DNA from: Chrysophaeum taylorii
Lineage: Eukaryota > Sar > Pelagophyceae > Pelagomonadales > Pelagomonadaceae
NCBI GenBank assembly: GCA_029834535.1
Contig: JAQMWT010000169.1
Location: forward strand, 1-24,779
Direction of reading: 5' to 3'
Length of the DNA: 24,779 bases
The translations under genes were made by a program, and so were the position numbers. The notes under the pieces were generated by a model. The model had not been told where the DNA came from. It searched no databases and worked only from the letters and a program-made list of their open reading frames with translations. Below are positions 8,001-15,705 of this stretch, one piece after another. Positions within the stretch are counted from its first letter, which is position 1. Each line of letters begins with the position of its first letter.

Positions 8001-10389
8001 TCGTGAGGAACGAGTCATCGAGTACTGGAGCCGAGCGGTGCCCAAAGAGATGCGTAATTATGAGCCGCGCCGTCTGGAGCTCCTGGGGGTGATCCTGTCT
8101 CTCGAACACTTCCGCCCATTCATCGAAGGCCACCGAACCGTCCTCGAAACCGACCACCGGAATCTGACCTTCCTCCGGAACACAACCCACTCCACCGGGC
8201 AGCTCGCCCGATGGGCAATGCGGCTGGCCAATTTCGACCCCGAACTCGGTTACAAGCCTGGCAAGTCCACGGGGATGAGCATCCCCGACTGCCTATCGAG
8301 GAATCCGATCGACCACGTCATCGAGACCGACGAATTCGGAGAGCCGCTCAATCACGCGTACTTGGTCGTGCAAGAGCTGCCGCTCCCCGCCGGCGAAGCC
8401 GGATGTCACGTCATTCTCAACTTGGCGCAGACAGAGATACCCGAGGACCTCGAGGACCCTCCGGACGATCCGATGGGTTACGCCGCCTCCCACGCCACGC
8501 AACATCGCAAGAAAGTGGCCCTGAGGTCGCGCAAGCCGCCGTTGCAAACCGACGTCGGGCTACAAAAGGAATTCGTCGACAAAATTCCTGACAACATCTC
8601 CCTGGAAGAGGTTGCTGAGGCCCAAAAGGATGACCCTCTATGCGATAGTATCCGCACCGGGATGAACCAGAGCGATGCTCGCCGCCGATTCGGAGCCAAC
8701 GTCCGATATGACGTATGGAAGGGAGTTTTGTACCGATATGAAATCGACCTCCGACCGGTGATCGTAGCACCCTCGGCGTTGCGAGAGAGGATCATGCGCA
8801 TCTACCACAGTTCGCCCCTGGGAGGACATCTCGGACGCGATAGCACCGTCAACGCGATCGCCGAACGGTTCTGGTGGCCGCGCATGTCCCACCAGGTTGG
8901 AGTCTTCGTCAACGCCTGCCTGGTTTGTCAAAAATCGCGAACCCCGGAGCCAAAGCGAAAAGGGATGCTCCAGCAGCCGATATACGACGGAGACGGCGCC
9001 GTTCTGTGCATGGACCTTTTCGGACCTCTGCCGAGCGCCGGCAAGTCCACGTACATCCTCGTGATGTTCGACTCGTTCTCGCACTATCTGGTCTTGGACG
9101 TCATAAACACCAAGCACGCCGACGCCATCTTAGAATCCTTCGTGCGAAACATCCTCCTTCAAGGATTCCTCCCGCGGATGATCCTCACCGACAATGGTCG
9201 CGAGTTCGTCAACCGGTTGCTACGGGCCTTCCTCGTGGAATTCGACGTCCGGTACAGGAAAACGATTCCGTACCACGCCCAAGCGAACCCCGCGGAGCGA
9301 GTCAATCGGTTCCTCAAGGCGTTCCTCCGAGCCTGCCTCGAAGGTCGCAGCGTCACCGACTGGCCGGCCTTCGTCCGGTACGTGTCGTTCTGCTACAACC
9401 GAAAGTTCATTCCCGGCACGCAAATCTCCCCATTCGTGTTGCGTCTGAACCGGCAGCCGATGTTGCCCACAGACTACACCTTGTTAGTTCAACCGGATCC
9501 TGTTCTGCCGCGACCCCGATCATACGCGCTCCTGGAGATCAAGCAAAACCTCCAGTACTACTCAAAGGTCGTCGCAAAAGCACATGAGCAGGCCAAGAAA
9601 TCGCAGAAGCTGGCGTACGACGCCGAGCACGTCGACGTCGAATACAACGTCAACTCACATGTGCTGCTGTACATTCCGCAGTCCCAAAACAAGTTGCGAC
9701 CGGAATGGCGTGGCCCTTTCCTCATCACCGAGCGCCTATCACCCGTCTCGTACAAGATCCGGTCGGTTTACGGAGCCCCCGAAGAGCGAATCGTATCGGT
9801 CCAACAGATCGCCCCGGTATCTATGCCTCCCGCGCTCGACGCCACGATCCGTCGTCCGAGCCCCGGGTTCCGCGACGATTACGAGCGCGGCAAGCTCGTC
9901 ATTTTCCGCATCCCGTCGGCCCGGGACCCCGATTGGCGCAAGAAGCTTTATGTCGCCGAGGTTTTCGAGGATTATGATGATCTTCAAGACAGAGTCGCGC
10001 TCCATTTTTACTCCGACTTGGGCCCGCGCGACGACCCATCGTATTTCGACCCGACCTCGCCACTTGAAGGTCGCACGCTGAGCCCGGAATTCAAGACGGC
10101 ACTCGGTCGCAGCTTCACTCGCCCCGAGAAGCTGACGCCTCAGTGCACCCCTTGCGTAACCGACTTCGCCCCGGACGAGATCGACGTCCTGGTTCCCCGA
10201 TTCAAGCTTCAGGGTAAATCGATTCCTCCCCCGGTCGTCCAGCGAGTCAAAGATATCCTCGCGCATCGCGCGCGCCAAGAACAAGAACAAATACAAGCTC
10301 AACAACGCGCTCACCAGACGCACACTCAAGTCCCGTCCCCCGACGGTCCGCATCGAAGCTCGCTTCAATCGCGCCCCCGCCGTCGCTGA
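5041..10389 (+). CDS. pol: Pol polyprotein: C5 methyltransferase, reverse transcriptase, RNase H, integrase
   Basis: This copies the element RNA into DNA and inserts it into host chromatin; uniquely it also carries a DNA methyltransferase. The listed start is a GTG. The frame is open from 4819 and is probably entered by frameshift; the first in-frame ATG is near 5143. Domains in residue order: methyltransferase about 138-430; reverse transcriptase about 650-900, with FIDD at 808-811 as the YxDD box; RNase H with Asp963, Glu1013, Asp1038 and Asp1083; integrase zinc site His1256, His1263, Cys1293 and Cys1296; integrase catalytic Asp1325, Asp1384 and Glu1419; a GPY/F-type motif (GPF 1558-1560). 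An extra module spans about 1610-1700, followed by a Gln/Arg-rich tail. All visible catalytic residues of the RT, RNase H and integrase are present. At 1782 codons it is far longer than a usual Gypsy Pol, because of the added domains. Confidence 0.93.
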   Translation: MEHLGVVAGTCSTCDRSNPTAAAVAVSSRDDTPMSIIPGQELARGEIVNCQEEDQVTAPLPSADLGNPHRSEHEGTASFTVSITSYPTPDPGETDGQALRTSSIKPRLQAPQTQEALKSRTAEQAIIDKHQALSWIPENVTPVVMFFGGIGGGTQGIYRSNEWFGTAYKVVLVIDASDTAKEIHERNFPGIPVVQHTLGGRYDRVLSLVKGYLHESLWPTALFVGTPPCVDSSLCNLTARDAGKGVSATNWTIKLFQLSGVGRWIIEQEPSIRSRITLRQGFITVVDLWTTTPDLMSTRRRMIITSWPLELIRRPKTCGTIQDTFAAKLGLDPAQPLIQRNNFGCIREATAPIHTITRNGVRTGPTPSDTKALKIEMLAEALTMPSDLAWGHLTVTDRMKHLAAVIPPSSMAYIALHAHNALPPPLRNVGIARPNVVVPTDRPSETYIIERVPSAPVRVGTTAPEPRSALVNVSTRAIHWVPNRDLQKWQPPDLSLTAPKPAASGTMHSSYQGGTRASKNDATSKGKPREGKPTKEPTSDKTKELARFKYEEWFDVPWKNVLRDEDGAPLPQQPNHLKGNAAMVVKNPTKEEVDKAVEELGIPNNPHLDEDAKLMLAHCVRYSWAFFDPIMRPVDSRPVSLRFKDADPKPIKMSPYRLTPAKIECLRQQIAEWCRDGVIRPAESPWGFPVLMLPKKGAELGTSNAFRAAVDLRQLNEQLVDNSWPNVPQEDALAFLAGRRFRTSIDIRWGYHNLRLDPQAQDAVTMVSPLGAHSFLRLPLGVKTAGALFCKQMTADLAKWMYRDLVSFIDDIIMGTDNVHDHLQCLVEVLSHLAAKGYSGRTAKFHLLQDEIEFLGHISTPDGLKPNPKTSEALRKMPIPGTLPKTSPKTQIRSFIGMSNYCRRYIKDYSKIAEPLRRLTLEEVPFKWTSECQKAWDTIIDALADSRGVYHPDYDLPFHIRTDASKDGLGAYLFRIVQVQDGKGHTGREERVIEYWSRAVPKEMRNYEPRRLELLGVILSLEHFRPFIEGHRTVLETDHRNLTFLRNTTHSTGQLARWAMRLANFDPELGYKPGKSTGMSIPDCLSRNPIDHVIETDEFGEPLNHAYLVVQELPLPAGEAGCHVILNLAQTEIPEDLEDPPDDPMGYAASHATQHRKKVALRSRKPPLQTDVGLQKEFVDKIPDNISLEEVAEAQKDDPLCDSIRTGMNQSDARRRFGANVRYDVWKGVLYRYEIDLRPVIVAPSALRERIMRIYHSSPLGGHLGRDSTVNAIAERFWWPRMSHQVGVFVNACLVCQKSRTPEPKRKGMLQQPIYDGDGAVLCMDLFGPLPSAGKSTYILVMFDSFSHYLVLDVINTKHADAILESFVRNILLQGFLPRMILTDNGREFVNRLLRAFLVEFDVRYRKTIPYHAQANPAERVNRFLKAFLRACLEGRSVTDWPAFVRYVSFCYNRKFIPGTQISPFVLRLNRQPMLPTDYTLLVQPDPVLPRPRSYALLEIKQNLQYYSKVVAKAHEQAKKSQKLAYDAEHVDVEYNVNSHVLLYIPQSQNKLRPEWRGPFLITERLSPVSYKIRSVYGAPEERIVSVQQIAPVSMPPALDATIRRPSPGFRDDYERGKLVIFRIPSARDPDWRKKLYVAEVFEDYDDLQDRVALHFYSDLGPRDDPSYFDPTSPLEGRTLSPEFKTALGRSFTRPEKLTPQCTPCVTDFAPDEIDVLVPRFKLQGKSIPPPVVQRVKDILAHRARQEQEQIQAQQRAHQTHTQVPSPDGPHRSSLQSRPRRR
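5452..6330 (+). other. C5-cytosine DNA methyltransferase domain inside Pol
   Basis: This domain would transfer a methyl group from S-adenosylmethionine to carbon 5 of cytosine. Visible motifs, in family order: I (FFGGIGG, residues 146-152); an acidic residue after the next strand (Asp175, motif II); IV (GTPPCVDSS, catalytic Cys229); a motif VI position reading EQE (267-269) instead of ENV; VIII (STRRRMII, 297-304, replacing QxRxR); a target-recognition-like segment ending APIHTIT (351-357); a motif X-like end reading HNAL (419-422) where GNAV is usual. Order and spacing fit a complete single-domain enzyme of about 290 residues, between the protease connector and the reverse transcriptase. The changes in VI and X leave activity uncertain. 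Confidence 0.8.
9868..10140 (+). other. Post-integrase module of Pol, possibly Tudor/chromo-like
   Basis: After the GPF motif a separate compact segment (residues about 1610-1700) begins with GKLVIFRIPS and continues with LYVAEVFEDYDD and RVALHFYSDLG. This is a pattern of short beta strands with aromatics. Gypsy integrases often end in a chromodomain that directs insertion to marked chromatin. This segment is in that position but lacks an obvious chromodomain signature and looks more like a Tudor/Agenet-type barrel. Function is inferred from position only. Confidence 0.4.
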
Positions 10390-10403
10390 GGACAGCTCCT
10401 ATC

Positions 10404-10415
10404 AAAGCAGGGGAG
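10404..10415 (+). promoter_or_regulatory. Candidate polypurine tract
   Basis: AAAGCAGGGGAG lies 15 bp after the Pol stop and just before a TG dinucleotide that would start the 3' LTR. This is where plus-strand DNA priming occurs in LTR elements. One C interrupts the purines. Confidence 0.45.
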
Positions 10416-10418
10416 TCC

Positions 10419-10529
10419 TGTGGCGGTAACCCTCACACCGCCATCCTTACCCCTTAGTTCTATCGAGTTCTCTACCCCACTTCCCGTCTACTGGACTTTT
10501 TACTGGACTCTACTTCAACCCCTATCTAA
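10419..10529 (+). repeat. Candidate truncated 3' LTR
   Basis: The stretch starts TGTGGCGGTAAC and contains a 7-bp stem (TGGCGGT at 10421 with ACCGCCA at 10437). It then gives way to the minisatellite at about 10530. Only about 110 bp remain, and the 5' LTR is not in the window, so the assignment rests on the TG start, the preceding purine tract and the position after Pol. Confidence 0.4.
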
Positions 10530-10530
10530 C

Positions 10531-10690
10531 AAGTGCAGGCCAGTAAGTTCACCTACTCCCAATCTCTAACCCCAGTAAGTTCACCTGGTCCCAGTAAGTT
10601 CACCTGGTCCCAATCTCTAACCCCAGCAAATTCGGCGTAAACCCAATCTCTAACCCCAGTAAGTTGTCGTAAACCCACACCCACTCTTCT
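10531..10690. repeat. Two-monomer minisatellite, left edge of the Helitron-derived field
   Basis: The array begins AAGTGCAGGCCAGTAAG. It repeats a 19-bp monomer (CCAGTAAGTTCACCTGGTC-type) and a 32-bp monomer that adds CCAATCTCTAACC, together with variants containing GGCGTAAACCC. The same monomers flank every helicase remnant in this window. No coding potential is seen. Confidence 0.8.
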
Positions 10691-10723
10691 TGGAGATCGT
10701 CGCTCTCACCCCTGCCAATCTAC

Positions 10724-11300
10724 GTCTACGGCGACCTCGCAGACTATTTCCACGACCCGCGGCGGCTCTTTCATCGCGCCATTCTCACGCCCCGTCGAAA
10801 CCATATTGTCGATGCTGACAACGCGCGCATGACCGCGGCCTTTTTTTCCCGGAGACGAGGCGTCGGAGTTCTTTTCGGCCGACTAGGTTGGGTCGGAAGA
10901 CGACGCCTCGCTCTCAAGAGTCGAGTTTTGAACTCCCTGACAACCAACGGCATGCTGACTTTGATCGCGAGCTTAAAGTCTTCGCAACCTCGACCCGTCG
11001 CACGGCCACTGCAACGGTACCAGATACATGATCGATCGTGTCGTTGTCACCGAGGCTCCTCCAACCTGTATCCCTTAAGGCCCGCCGACGCCAAACGATC
11101 ACCAAGAGCCAGGGCCAGACGCCCCGCGAGGTCGGCATCCTCTTGGCGAAGCCCGTCTTCTGCCACGTCCAGCTCTACGTGGCTCTCTGTCGATCGGCAA
11201 CCTCGAGGATATCCTCTTCTTGGTCGACGACTCCACCCTACTCCACACGTGCTGCGCAATACCGATAAGCCCCCTCCCGGCGTCTACACGCGCACTATAG
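10724..11300 (+). pseudogene. Helitron helicase C-terminal remnant, copy 1
   Basis: Reading through frame changes recovers the C-terminal end of a Helitron Pif1-type helicase. The pieces are YGDLADYFHDP and AILTPR, an SAD segment before a TAG, EFLNSLTTNG in a shifted frame, NLDPSHGHCNGTRYMIDRVV, then KSQGQT (11104-11121) and PVFCHVQLYVALCRS, the last two being helicase motifs V/VI. At least four frameshifts and one stop make it noncoding. Homology is to the part of RepHel that closes the helicase core; the Rep nuclease and Walker motifs are absent. Its left edge is sharp at GTCTACGG, where copies 2, 4 and 5 continue further upstream. Confidence 0.78.
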
Positions 11301-11665
11301 GTTAACTTACTGGGACCAGGTGAACTTACTGGAACCAGGTGAACTTACTGGGGTTAGAGATTGGGACTAGGTAAATTTAGTGACCAGGTGAACTTACTGA
11401 GACCAATTGTGAACTTACTGGGGCTTTTAGAGTAAACTCAAAGTTTAGCGGCGTGTGCGGATCAAAGCAGCTTAGATTGGCGGGGGTGAGAGCGACGAGC
11501 TCGAAGGAGAGTGGGGTGAGTGGGTGTGGGTTTACGCCGAACTAAAGAGATTGGGTTTACGCCGAATTTACTGGGGTTAGAGATTGGGACTAGGTGAACT
11601 TAACGGGGTGAAAATGCTGGGGTTAGAGATTGGGACTAGGTGAACTTACTGGCCAGCACTTATCG
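11301..11665. repeat. Minisatellite block downstream of helicase remnant 1
   Basis: This holds alternating 19-bp (GGTGAACTTACTGGGACCA) and 32-bp (adding GGGTTAGAGATTGGGACTA) monomers. A non-repetitive stretch at about 11420-11545 (including ATCAAAGCAGCTTAGATTGG) recurs beside copies 2 to 5. The end reads ACTTACTGGCCAGCACTT, a variant of the border seen elsewhere as ACTGGCCTGCACTTGT. No gene is seen. Confidence 0.8.
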
Positions 11666-11987
11666 ACATTTAAAGACAAACAGACAAACAGACAGACAAA
11701 CATCTGTCGATTAGTAGTAAGGACGCACGTATTGCAACGCCACCAGGCGTTCCCCTTCTTCAGATCGACTAATCTCGACCATAAATCATTTCACGAGTCT
11801 TCGGATTGAAGCTCGTGGACAGTTTGAAGGTTGCTCGACAGGAAGGAAGCGCTCCTCAACCCGCTCGGCACCCTCGAGACGTTGAGGGCACCGTCGAAGC
11901 AGGGTAAGAAGTCGGCGCGCATAATCCTTTCCTGCCGCAATGCTCCCCACACACACCCCCCTCTTAGCAGTCGACATTTACAGACAG

Positions 11988-12018
<31 letters not shown>

Positions 12019-12068
12019 GATCCCCACACACACCCCCTCTTAGCAGTCGACATTTATTAGTAGTTAGG
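11666..12068. repeat. CAGA microsatellites and CTTAGCAGTCGACATTTA repeats
   Basis: A CAGA/CAAA tract (about 11674-11700) and a longer CAGA tract (about 11985-12018) flank an otherwise unique stretch. The motif CCCCTCTTAGCAGTCGACAT appears twice (near 11957 and 12036). Short ORFs here exist on both strands only because the microsatellite lacks stops. I find no supported gene. Confidence 0.7.
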
Positions 12069-12389
12069 AACAAGTGCAGGCCAGTAAGTTCACCTAGTCC
12101 CAATCTCTAACCCCAGTAAGTTCACCTGGTCCCAGTAAGTTTCGTATAAGTTCACCTGGTCAGTAAGTTCACCTAGCTCACACCAACTCCTTTGAGCTCG
12201 TCGCTCTCGCCTCCGCCAATCTAAGCTGCTTTGATCCGCACGCGCCGCCAGCCTTTGAGTTTACTCTAAAAACCCTTTACTCTAAAAACCCCAGCATGTT
12301 CACCTGGTCCCAGTTTCACCTGGTCACTCTGTTCACCTAGTCCCAATCTCAAACCCCAGTAAGTTCACGTGGTCCCAGTAAGTTCACTT
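12069..12389. repeat. Minisatellite block between the border and helicase remnant 2
   Basis: The block starts with ACAAGTGCAGGCCAGTAAG and holds 19- and 32-bp monomers in the opposite orientation to those at 11301-11665. It also holds the GATCCGCACGCGCCGCCAG stretch and TTTACTCTAAAAACCCC. It mirrors 13878-14196 in the right arm. Confidence 0.75.
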
Positions 12390-12979
12390 ATAGTGCGCGT
12401 GTAGACACCGGGAGGGGGCTTATCGGTATTGCGCAGCACGTGTGGGGTAGGGTGGAGTCGTCGACCCAGATGAGTATATCCTCGGGGATGCCGATCGACA
12501 GAGAGCCACGTAGAGCTGGACGTGGCAGAAGACGGGCTTCGCCAAGAGGATGCCGACCTCGCGGGGCGTCTGGCCCTGGCTCTTGGTGATCGTTTGGCGT
12601 CGGCGGGCCTTAAGGGATACAGGTTGGAGGAGCCTCGGTGACAACGACACGATCGATCATGTATCTGGTACCGTTGCAGTGGCCGTGCGACGGGTCGAGG
12701 TTGCGAAGACTTTAAGCTCGCGATCAAAGTCAGCATGCCGTTGGTTGTCAGGGAGTTCAAAACTCGACTCTTGAGAGCGAGGCGTCGTCTTCCGACCCAA
12801 CCTAGTCGGCCGAAAAGAACTCCGACGCCTCGTCTCCGGGAAAAAAAGGCCGCGGTCATGCGCGCGTTGTCAGCATCGACAACATGGTTTCGACGGGGCG
12901 TGAGAATGGCGCGATGAAAGAGCCGCCGCGGGTCGTGGAAATAGTCTGCGAGGTCGCCGTAGACGGCTTGGAGGATCAC
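12390..12979 (-). pseudogene. Helitron helicase C-terminal remnant, copy 2
   Basis: This has the same helicase end as copy 1, on the minus strand. It extends further upstream (ILQAVYGDLADYFHDPRR) and is preceded by a conserved flank with CTCGCGCCTACCTGA repeats. KSQGQT and PVFCHVQLYVALCRS are retained, with the same internal frameshifts. A 204-codon minus-strand ORF across it joins several wrong frames and is not a functional protein. Confidence 0.78.
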
Positions 12980-13300
12980 TGTCTGGCTCTCGCGCCTACC
13001 TGACCCTTACTCTCGCGCCTACCCGATACTTACCCTAAATCGAGGGACAAACAGACAAACAGACAAACAAACATCTGTCGATTAGTAGTTAAGACAAGTG
13101 CAGGCCAGTAAGTTCGCCAGTAAGTTCACCTGGTCCCAATCTCTAACCCCAGTAAGTTCACCTGGTCCCAGTAAGTTCACCTGGTCCCAATCTCTAACCC
13201 CAGCAAATTCGGCGTAAACCCAATCTCTAACCCCAGTAAGTTGTCGTAAACCCACACCCACTCTTCTTGGAGATCGTCGCTCTCACCCCTGCCAATCTAC
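12965..13300. repeat. Spacer between the inverted-repeat arms
   Basis: This is 336 bp with no counterpart on the other side of the symmetry axis (13132.5). Its left half carries the copy-2 upstream flank and a CAAA/CAGA tract (about 13041-13072) followed by ATCTGTCGATTAGTAGTT. Its right half is minisatellite monomers of the kind found before copy 1. It may therefore be the junction of two neighbouring repeat units. Confidence 0.75.
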
Positions 13301-13878
13301 GTCTACGGCGACCTCGCAGACTATTTCCACGACCCGCGGCGGCTCTTTCATCGCGCCATTCTCACGCCCCGTCGAAACCATATTGTCGATGCTGACAACG
13401 CGCGCATGACCGCGGCCTTTTTTTCCCGGAGACGAGGCGTCGGAGTTCTTTTCGGCCGACTAGGTTGGGTCGGAAGACGACGCCTCGCTCTCAAGAGTCG
13501 AGTTTTGAACTCCCTGACAACCAACGGCATGCTGACTTTGATCGCGAGCTTAAAGTCTTCGCAACCTCGACCCGTCGCACGGCCACTGCAACGGTACCAG
13601 ATACATGATCGATCGTGTCGTTGTCACCGAGGCTCCTCCAACCTGTATCGCTTAAGGCCCGCCTACGCCAAACGATCAACAAGAGCCAGGGCCAGACGCC
13701 CCGCGAGGTCGGCGTCCTCTTTCCCAAGCCCGTCTTCTGCCACGTCCAGCTCTACGTGGCTCTCTGTCGATCGGCATCCCCGAGGATATACTCATCTGGG
13801 TCGACGACTCCACCCTACCCCACACGTGCTGCGCAATACCGATAAGCCCCCTCCCGGTGTCTACACGCGCACTATAAG
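13301..13878 (+). pseudogene. Helitron helicase C-terminal remnant, copy 3
   Basis: A plus-strand copy, truncated at the same GTCTACGG edge as copy 1. It matches copy 2 closely, including the CATCCCCGAGGATATACTCA segment that differs from copies 1, 4 and 5. A short interval (about 13650-13730) reads differently: INKSQGQT and a VGVLF-PKPVFC segment instead of ITKSQGQT and VGILLAKPVFC. This variant partly matches copy 5. It is frameshifted like the other copies. Confidence 0.78.
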
Positions 13879-14246
13879 TGAACTTACTGGGACCACGTGA
13901 ACTTACTGGGGTTTGAGATTGGGACTAGGTGAACAGAGTGACCAGGTGAAACTGGGACCAGGTGAACATGCTGGGGTTTTTAGAGTAAAGGGTTTTTAGA
14001 GTAAACTCAAAGGCTGGCGGCGCGTGCGGATCAAAGCAGCTTAGATTGGCGGAGGCGAGAGCGACGAGCTCAAAGGAGTTGGTGTGAGCTAGGTGAACTT
14101 ACTGACCAGGTGAACTTATACGAAACTTACTGGGACCAGGTGAACTTACTGGGGTTAGAGATTGGGACTAGGTGAACTTACTGGCCTGCACTTGTTCCTA
14201 ACTACTAATAAATGTCGACTGCTAAGAGGGGGTGTGTGTGGGGATC

Positions 14247-14277
<31 letters not shown>

Positions 14278-14965
14278 CTGTCTGTAAATGTCGACTGCTA
14301 AGAGGGGGGTGTGTGTGGGGAGCATTGCGGCAGGAAAGGATTATGCGCGCCGACTTCTTACCCTGCTTCGACGGTGCCCTCAACGTCTCGAGGGTGCCGA
14401 GCGGGTTGAGGAGCGCTTCCTTCCTGTCGAGCAACCTTCAAACTGTCCACGAGCTTCAATCCGAAGACTCGTGAAATGATTTATGGTCGAGATTAGTCGA
14501 TCTGAAGAAGGGGAACGCCTGGTGGCGTTGCAATACGTGCGTCCTTACTACTAATCGACAGATGTTTGTCTGTCTGTTTGTCTGTTTGTCTTTAAATGTC
14601 GATAAGTGCTGGCCAGTAAGTTCACCTAGTCCCAATCTCTAACCCCAGCATTTTCACCCCGTTAAGTTCACCTAGTCCCAATCTCTAACCCCAGTAAATT
14701 CGGCGTAAACCCAATCTCTTTAGTTCGGCGTAAACCCACACCCACTCACCCCACTCTCCTTCGAGCTCGTCGCTCTCACCCCCGCCAATCTAAGCTGCTT
14801 TGATCCGCACACGCCGCTAAACTTTGAGTTTACTCTAAAAGCCCCAGTAAGTTCACAATTGGTCTCAGTAAGTTCACCTGGTCACTAAATTTACCTAGTC
14901 CCAATCTCTAACCCCAGTAAGTTCACCTGGTTCCAGTAAGTTCACCTGGTCCCAGTAAGTTAACC
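13879..14965. repeat. Repeat interior of the right arm
   Basis: This is the mirror image of 11300-12386. It carries minisatellite blocks at about 13879-13985, 14090-14196, 14605-14740 and 14845-14965, CAGA/TCTG tracts at about 14247-14281 and 14562-14592, and two GTCGACTGCTAAGAGGGG motifs (14214 and 14290). ORFs on both strands are microsatellite artefacts. No gene is seen. Confidence 0.75.
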
Positions 14966-15556
14966 TATAGTGCGCGTGTAGACGCCGGGAGGGGGCTTAT
15001 CGGTATTGCGAAGCACGTGTGGAGTAGGGTGGAGTCGTCGACCAAGAAGAGGATATCCTCGAGGTTGCCGATCGACAGAGAGCCACGTAGAGCTGGACGT
15101 GGCAGAAGACGGGCTTCGCCAAGAGGATGCCGACCTCGCGGGGCGTCTGGCCCTGGCTCTTGGTGATCGTTTGGCGTCGGCGGGCCTTAAGGGATACAGG
15201 TTGGAGGAGCCTCGGTGACAACGACACGATCGATCATGTATCTGGTACCGTTGCAGTGGCCGTGCGACGGGTCGAGGTTGCGAAGACTTTAAGCTCGCGA
15301 TCAAAGTCAGCATGCCGTTGGTTGTCAGGGAGTTCAAAACTCGACTCTTGAGAGCGAGGCGTCGTCTTCCGACCCAACCTAGTCGGCCGAAAAGAACTCC
15401 GACGCCTCGTCTCCGGGAAAAAAAGGCCGCGGTCATGCGCGCGTTGTCAGCATCGACAACATCGTTTCGACGGGGCGTGAGAATGGCGCGCTGAAAGAGC
15501 CGCCGCGGGTCGTGGAAATAGTCTGCGAGGTCGCCGTAGACGGCTTGGAGGATCAC
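14966..15556 (-). pseudogene. Helitron helicase C-terminal remnant, copy 4
   Basis: A minus-strand copy with the longer upstream end (ILQAVYGDLADYFHDPRR). It is followed outward by the CTCGCGCCTACCTGA repeats (15568-15601) and a CAGA tract. The KSQGQT and QLYVALCRS motifs are visible. It is almost identical to copy 1 where the arms overlap, and has the same frameshifts. Confidence 0.78.
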
Positions 15557-15625
15557 TTTCTGGCTCTCGCGCCTACCTGATGCTTACTCTCGCGCCTACA
15601 TGATCCTTACCCTAAATCGAGGGAC

Positions 15626-15627
15626 AA

Positions 15628-15658
<31 letters not shown>

Positions 15659-15680
15659 AACATCTGTCGATTAGTAGTTA
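15626..15680. repeat. CAGA microsatellite with ATCTGTCGATTAGTAGTT tail
   Basis: A CAAA/CAGA tract ends in ATCTGTCGATTAGTAGTT. The same tract-plus-tail pair occurs near 11700, 13072, 14545 (reversed) and 16855 (reversed), so it is part of the dispersed repeat and not a chance microsatellite. Confidence 0.75.
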
Positions 15681-15705
15681 AAGATAAAGAAAGAAAAGCA
15701 CAACG

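Larger units (their letters stand above)
1..10530 (+). mobile_element. Ty3/Gypsy-like LTR retrotransposon carrying a cytosine methyltransferase domain
   Basis: The domain order is Gag, aspartic protease, C5-cytosine methyltransferase, reverse transcriptase, RNase H, integrase. Integrase after RNase H is the Ty3/Gypsy (Metaviridae-type) order. The left end is not in the window: position 1 is already at or near the LTR/leader junction. On the right, a polypurine stretch (10404-10415) precedes a TGTGGCGG start (10419) that would be the 3' LTR. After about 110 bp it is interrupted by an unrelated minisatellite (from about 10530), so two LTRs cannot be compared. The coding region needs three frame changes and crosses stops at 2613, 4601 and 4712. 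The copy is therefore either partly decayed or expressed by recoding; the open 1782-codon Pol frame argues that any decay is recent. Confidence 0.85.
10724..12964 (+). repeat. Left arm of a large inverted repeat
   Basis: Positions x and 26265 minus x are reverse-complementary across this arm and 13301-15541, giving two arms of about 2241 bp. Each arm contains one helicase remnant in each orientation, minisatellites, the CAGA tract and a roughly 250-bp unrelated stretch. Sampled segments (11303-11540 against 14725-14965, and the ORFs at 11786-12043 against 14222-14479) match base for base. Differences seen by eye cluster at 13645-13730 and its mirror. Confidence 0.9.
13301..15541 (-). repeat. 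Right arm of the large inverted repeat
   Basis: This is the reverse complement of 10724-12964 and holds helicase remnants 3 (+) and 4 (-). Similarity stops at GTCTACGG on both ends. On the outer side copy 4 continues into its own flank, while the left arm runs into minisatellite. Confidence 0.9.

Noticed and set aside
11300..11665. Telomere-like repeat (CTAACCCC / GGGGTTAG)
   Set aside because: The motif occurs once per 32-bp monomer and is never tandem on its own, so it is part of the minisatellite.
11786..12043. Short ORFs over the CAGA tract (both strands, repeated at 14222-14479)
   Set aside because: They are open only because the microsatellite lacks stop codons; there is no independent evidence of coding.
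12390..12979. Full-length ORFs (up to 204 codons) across the helicase remnants taken as genes
   Set aside because: Each joins wrong frames. The recognisable helicase pieces fall in different frames, with a stop between, and all five copies share the lesions.
10531..15000. CRISPR-like array of regularly spaced repeats
   Set aside because: Monomers are tandem or irregularly spaced, without unique equal-length spacers, and the context is eukaryotic transposons.
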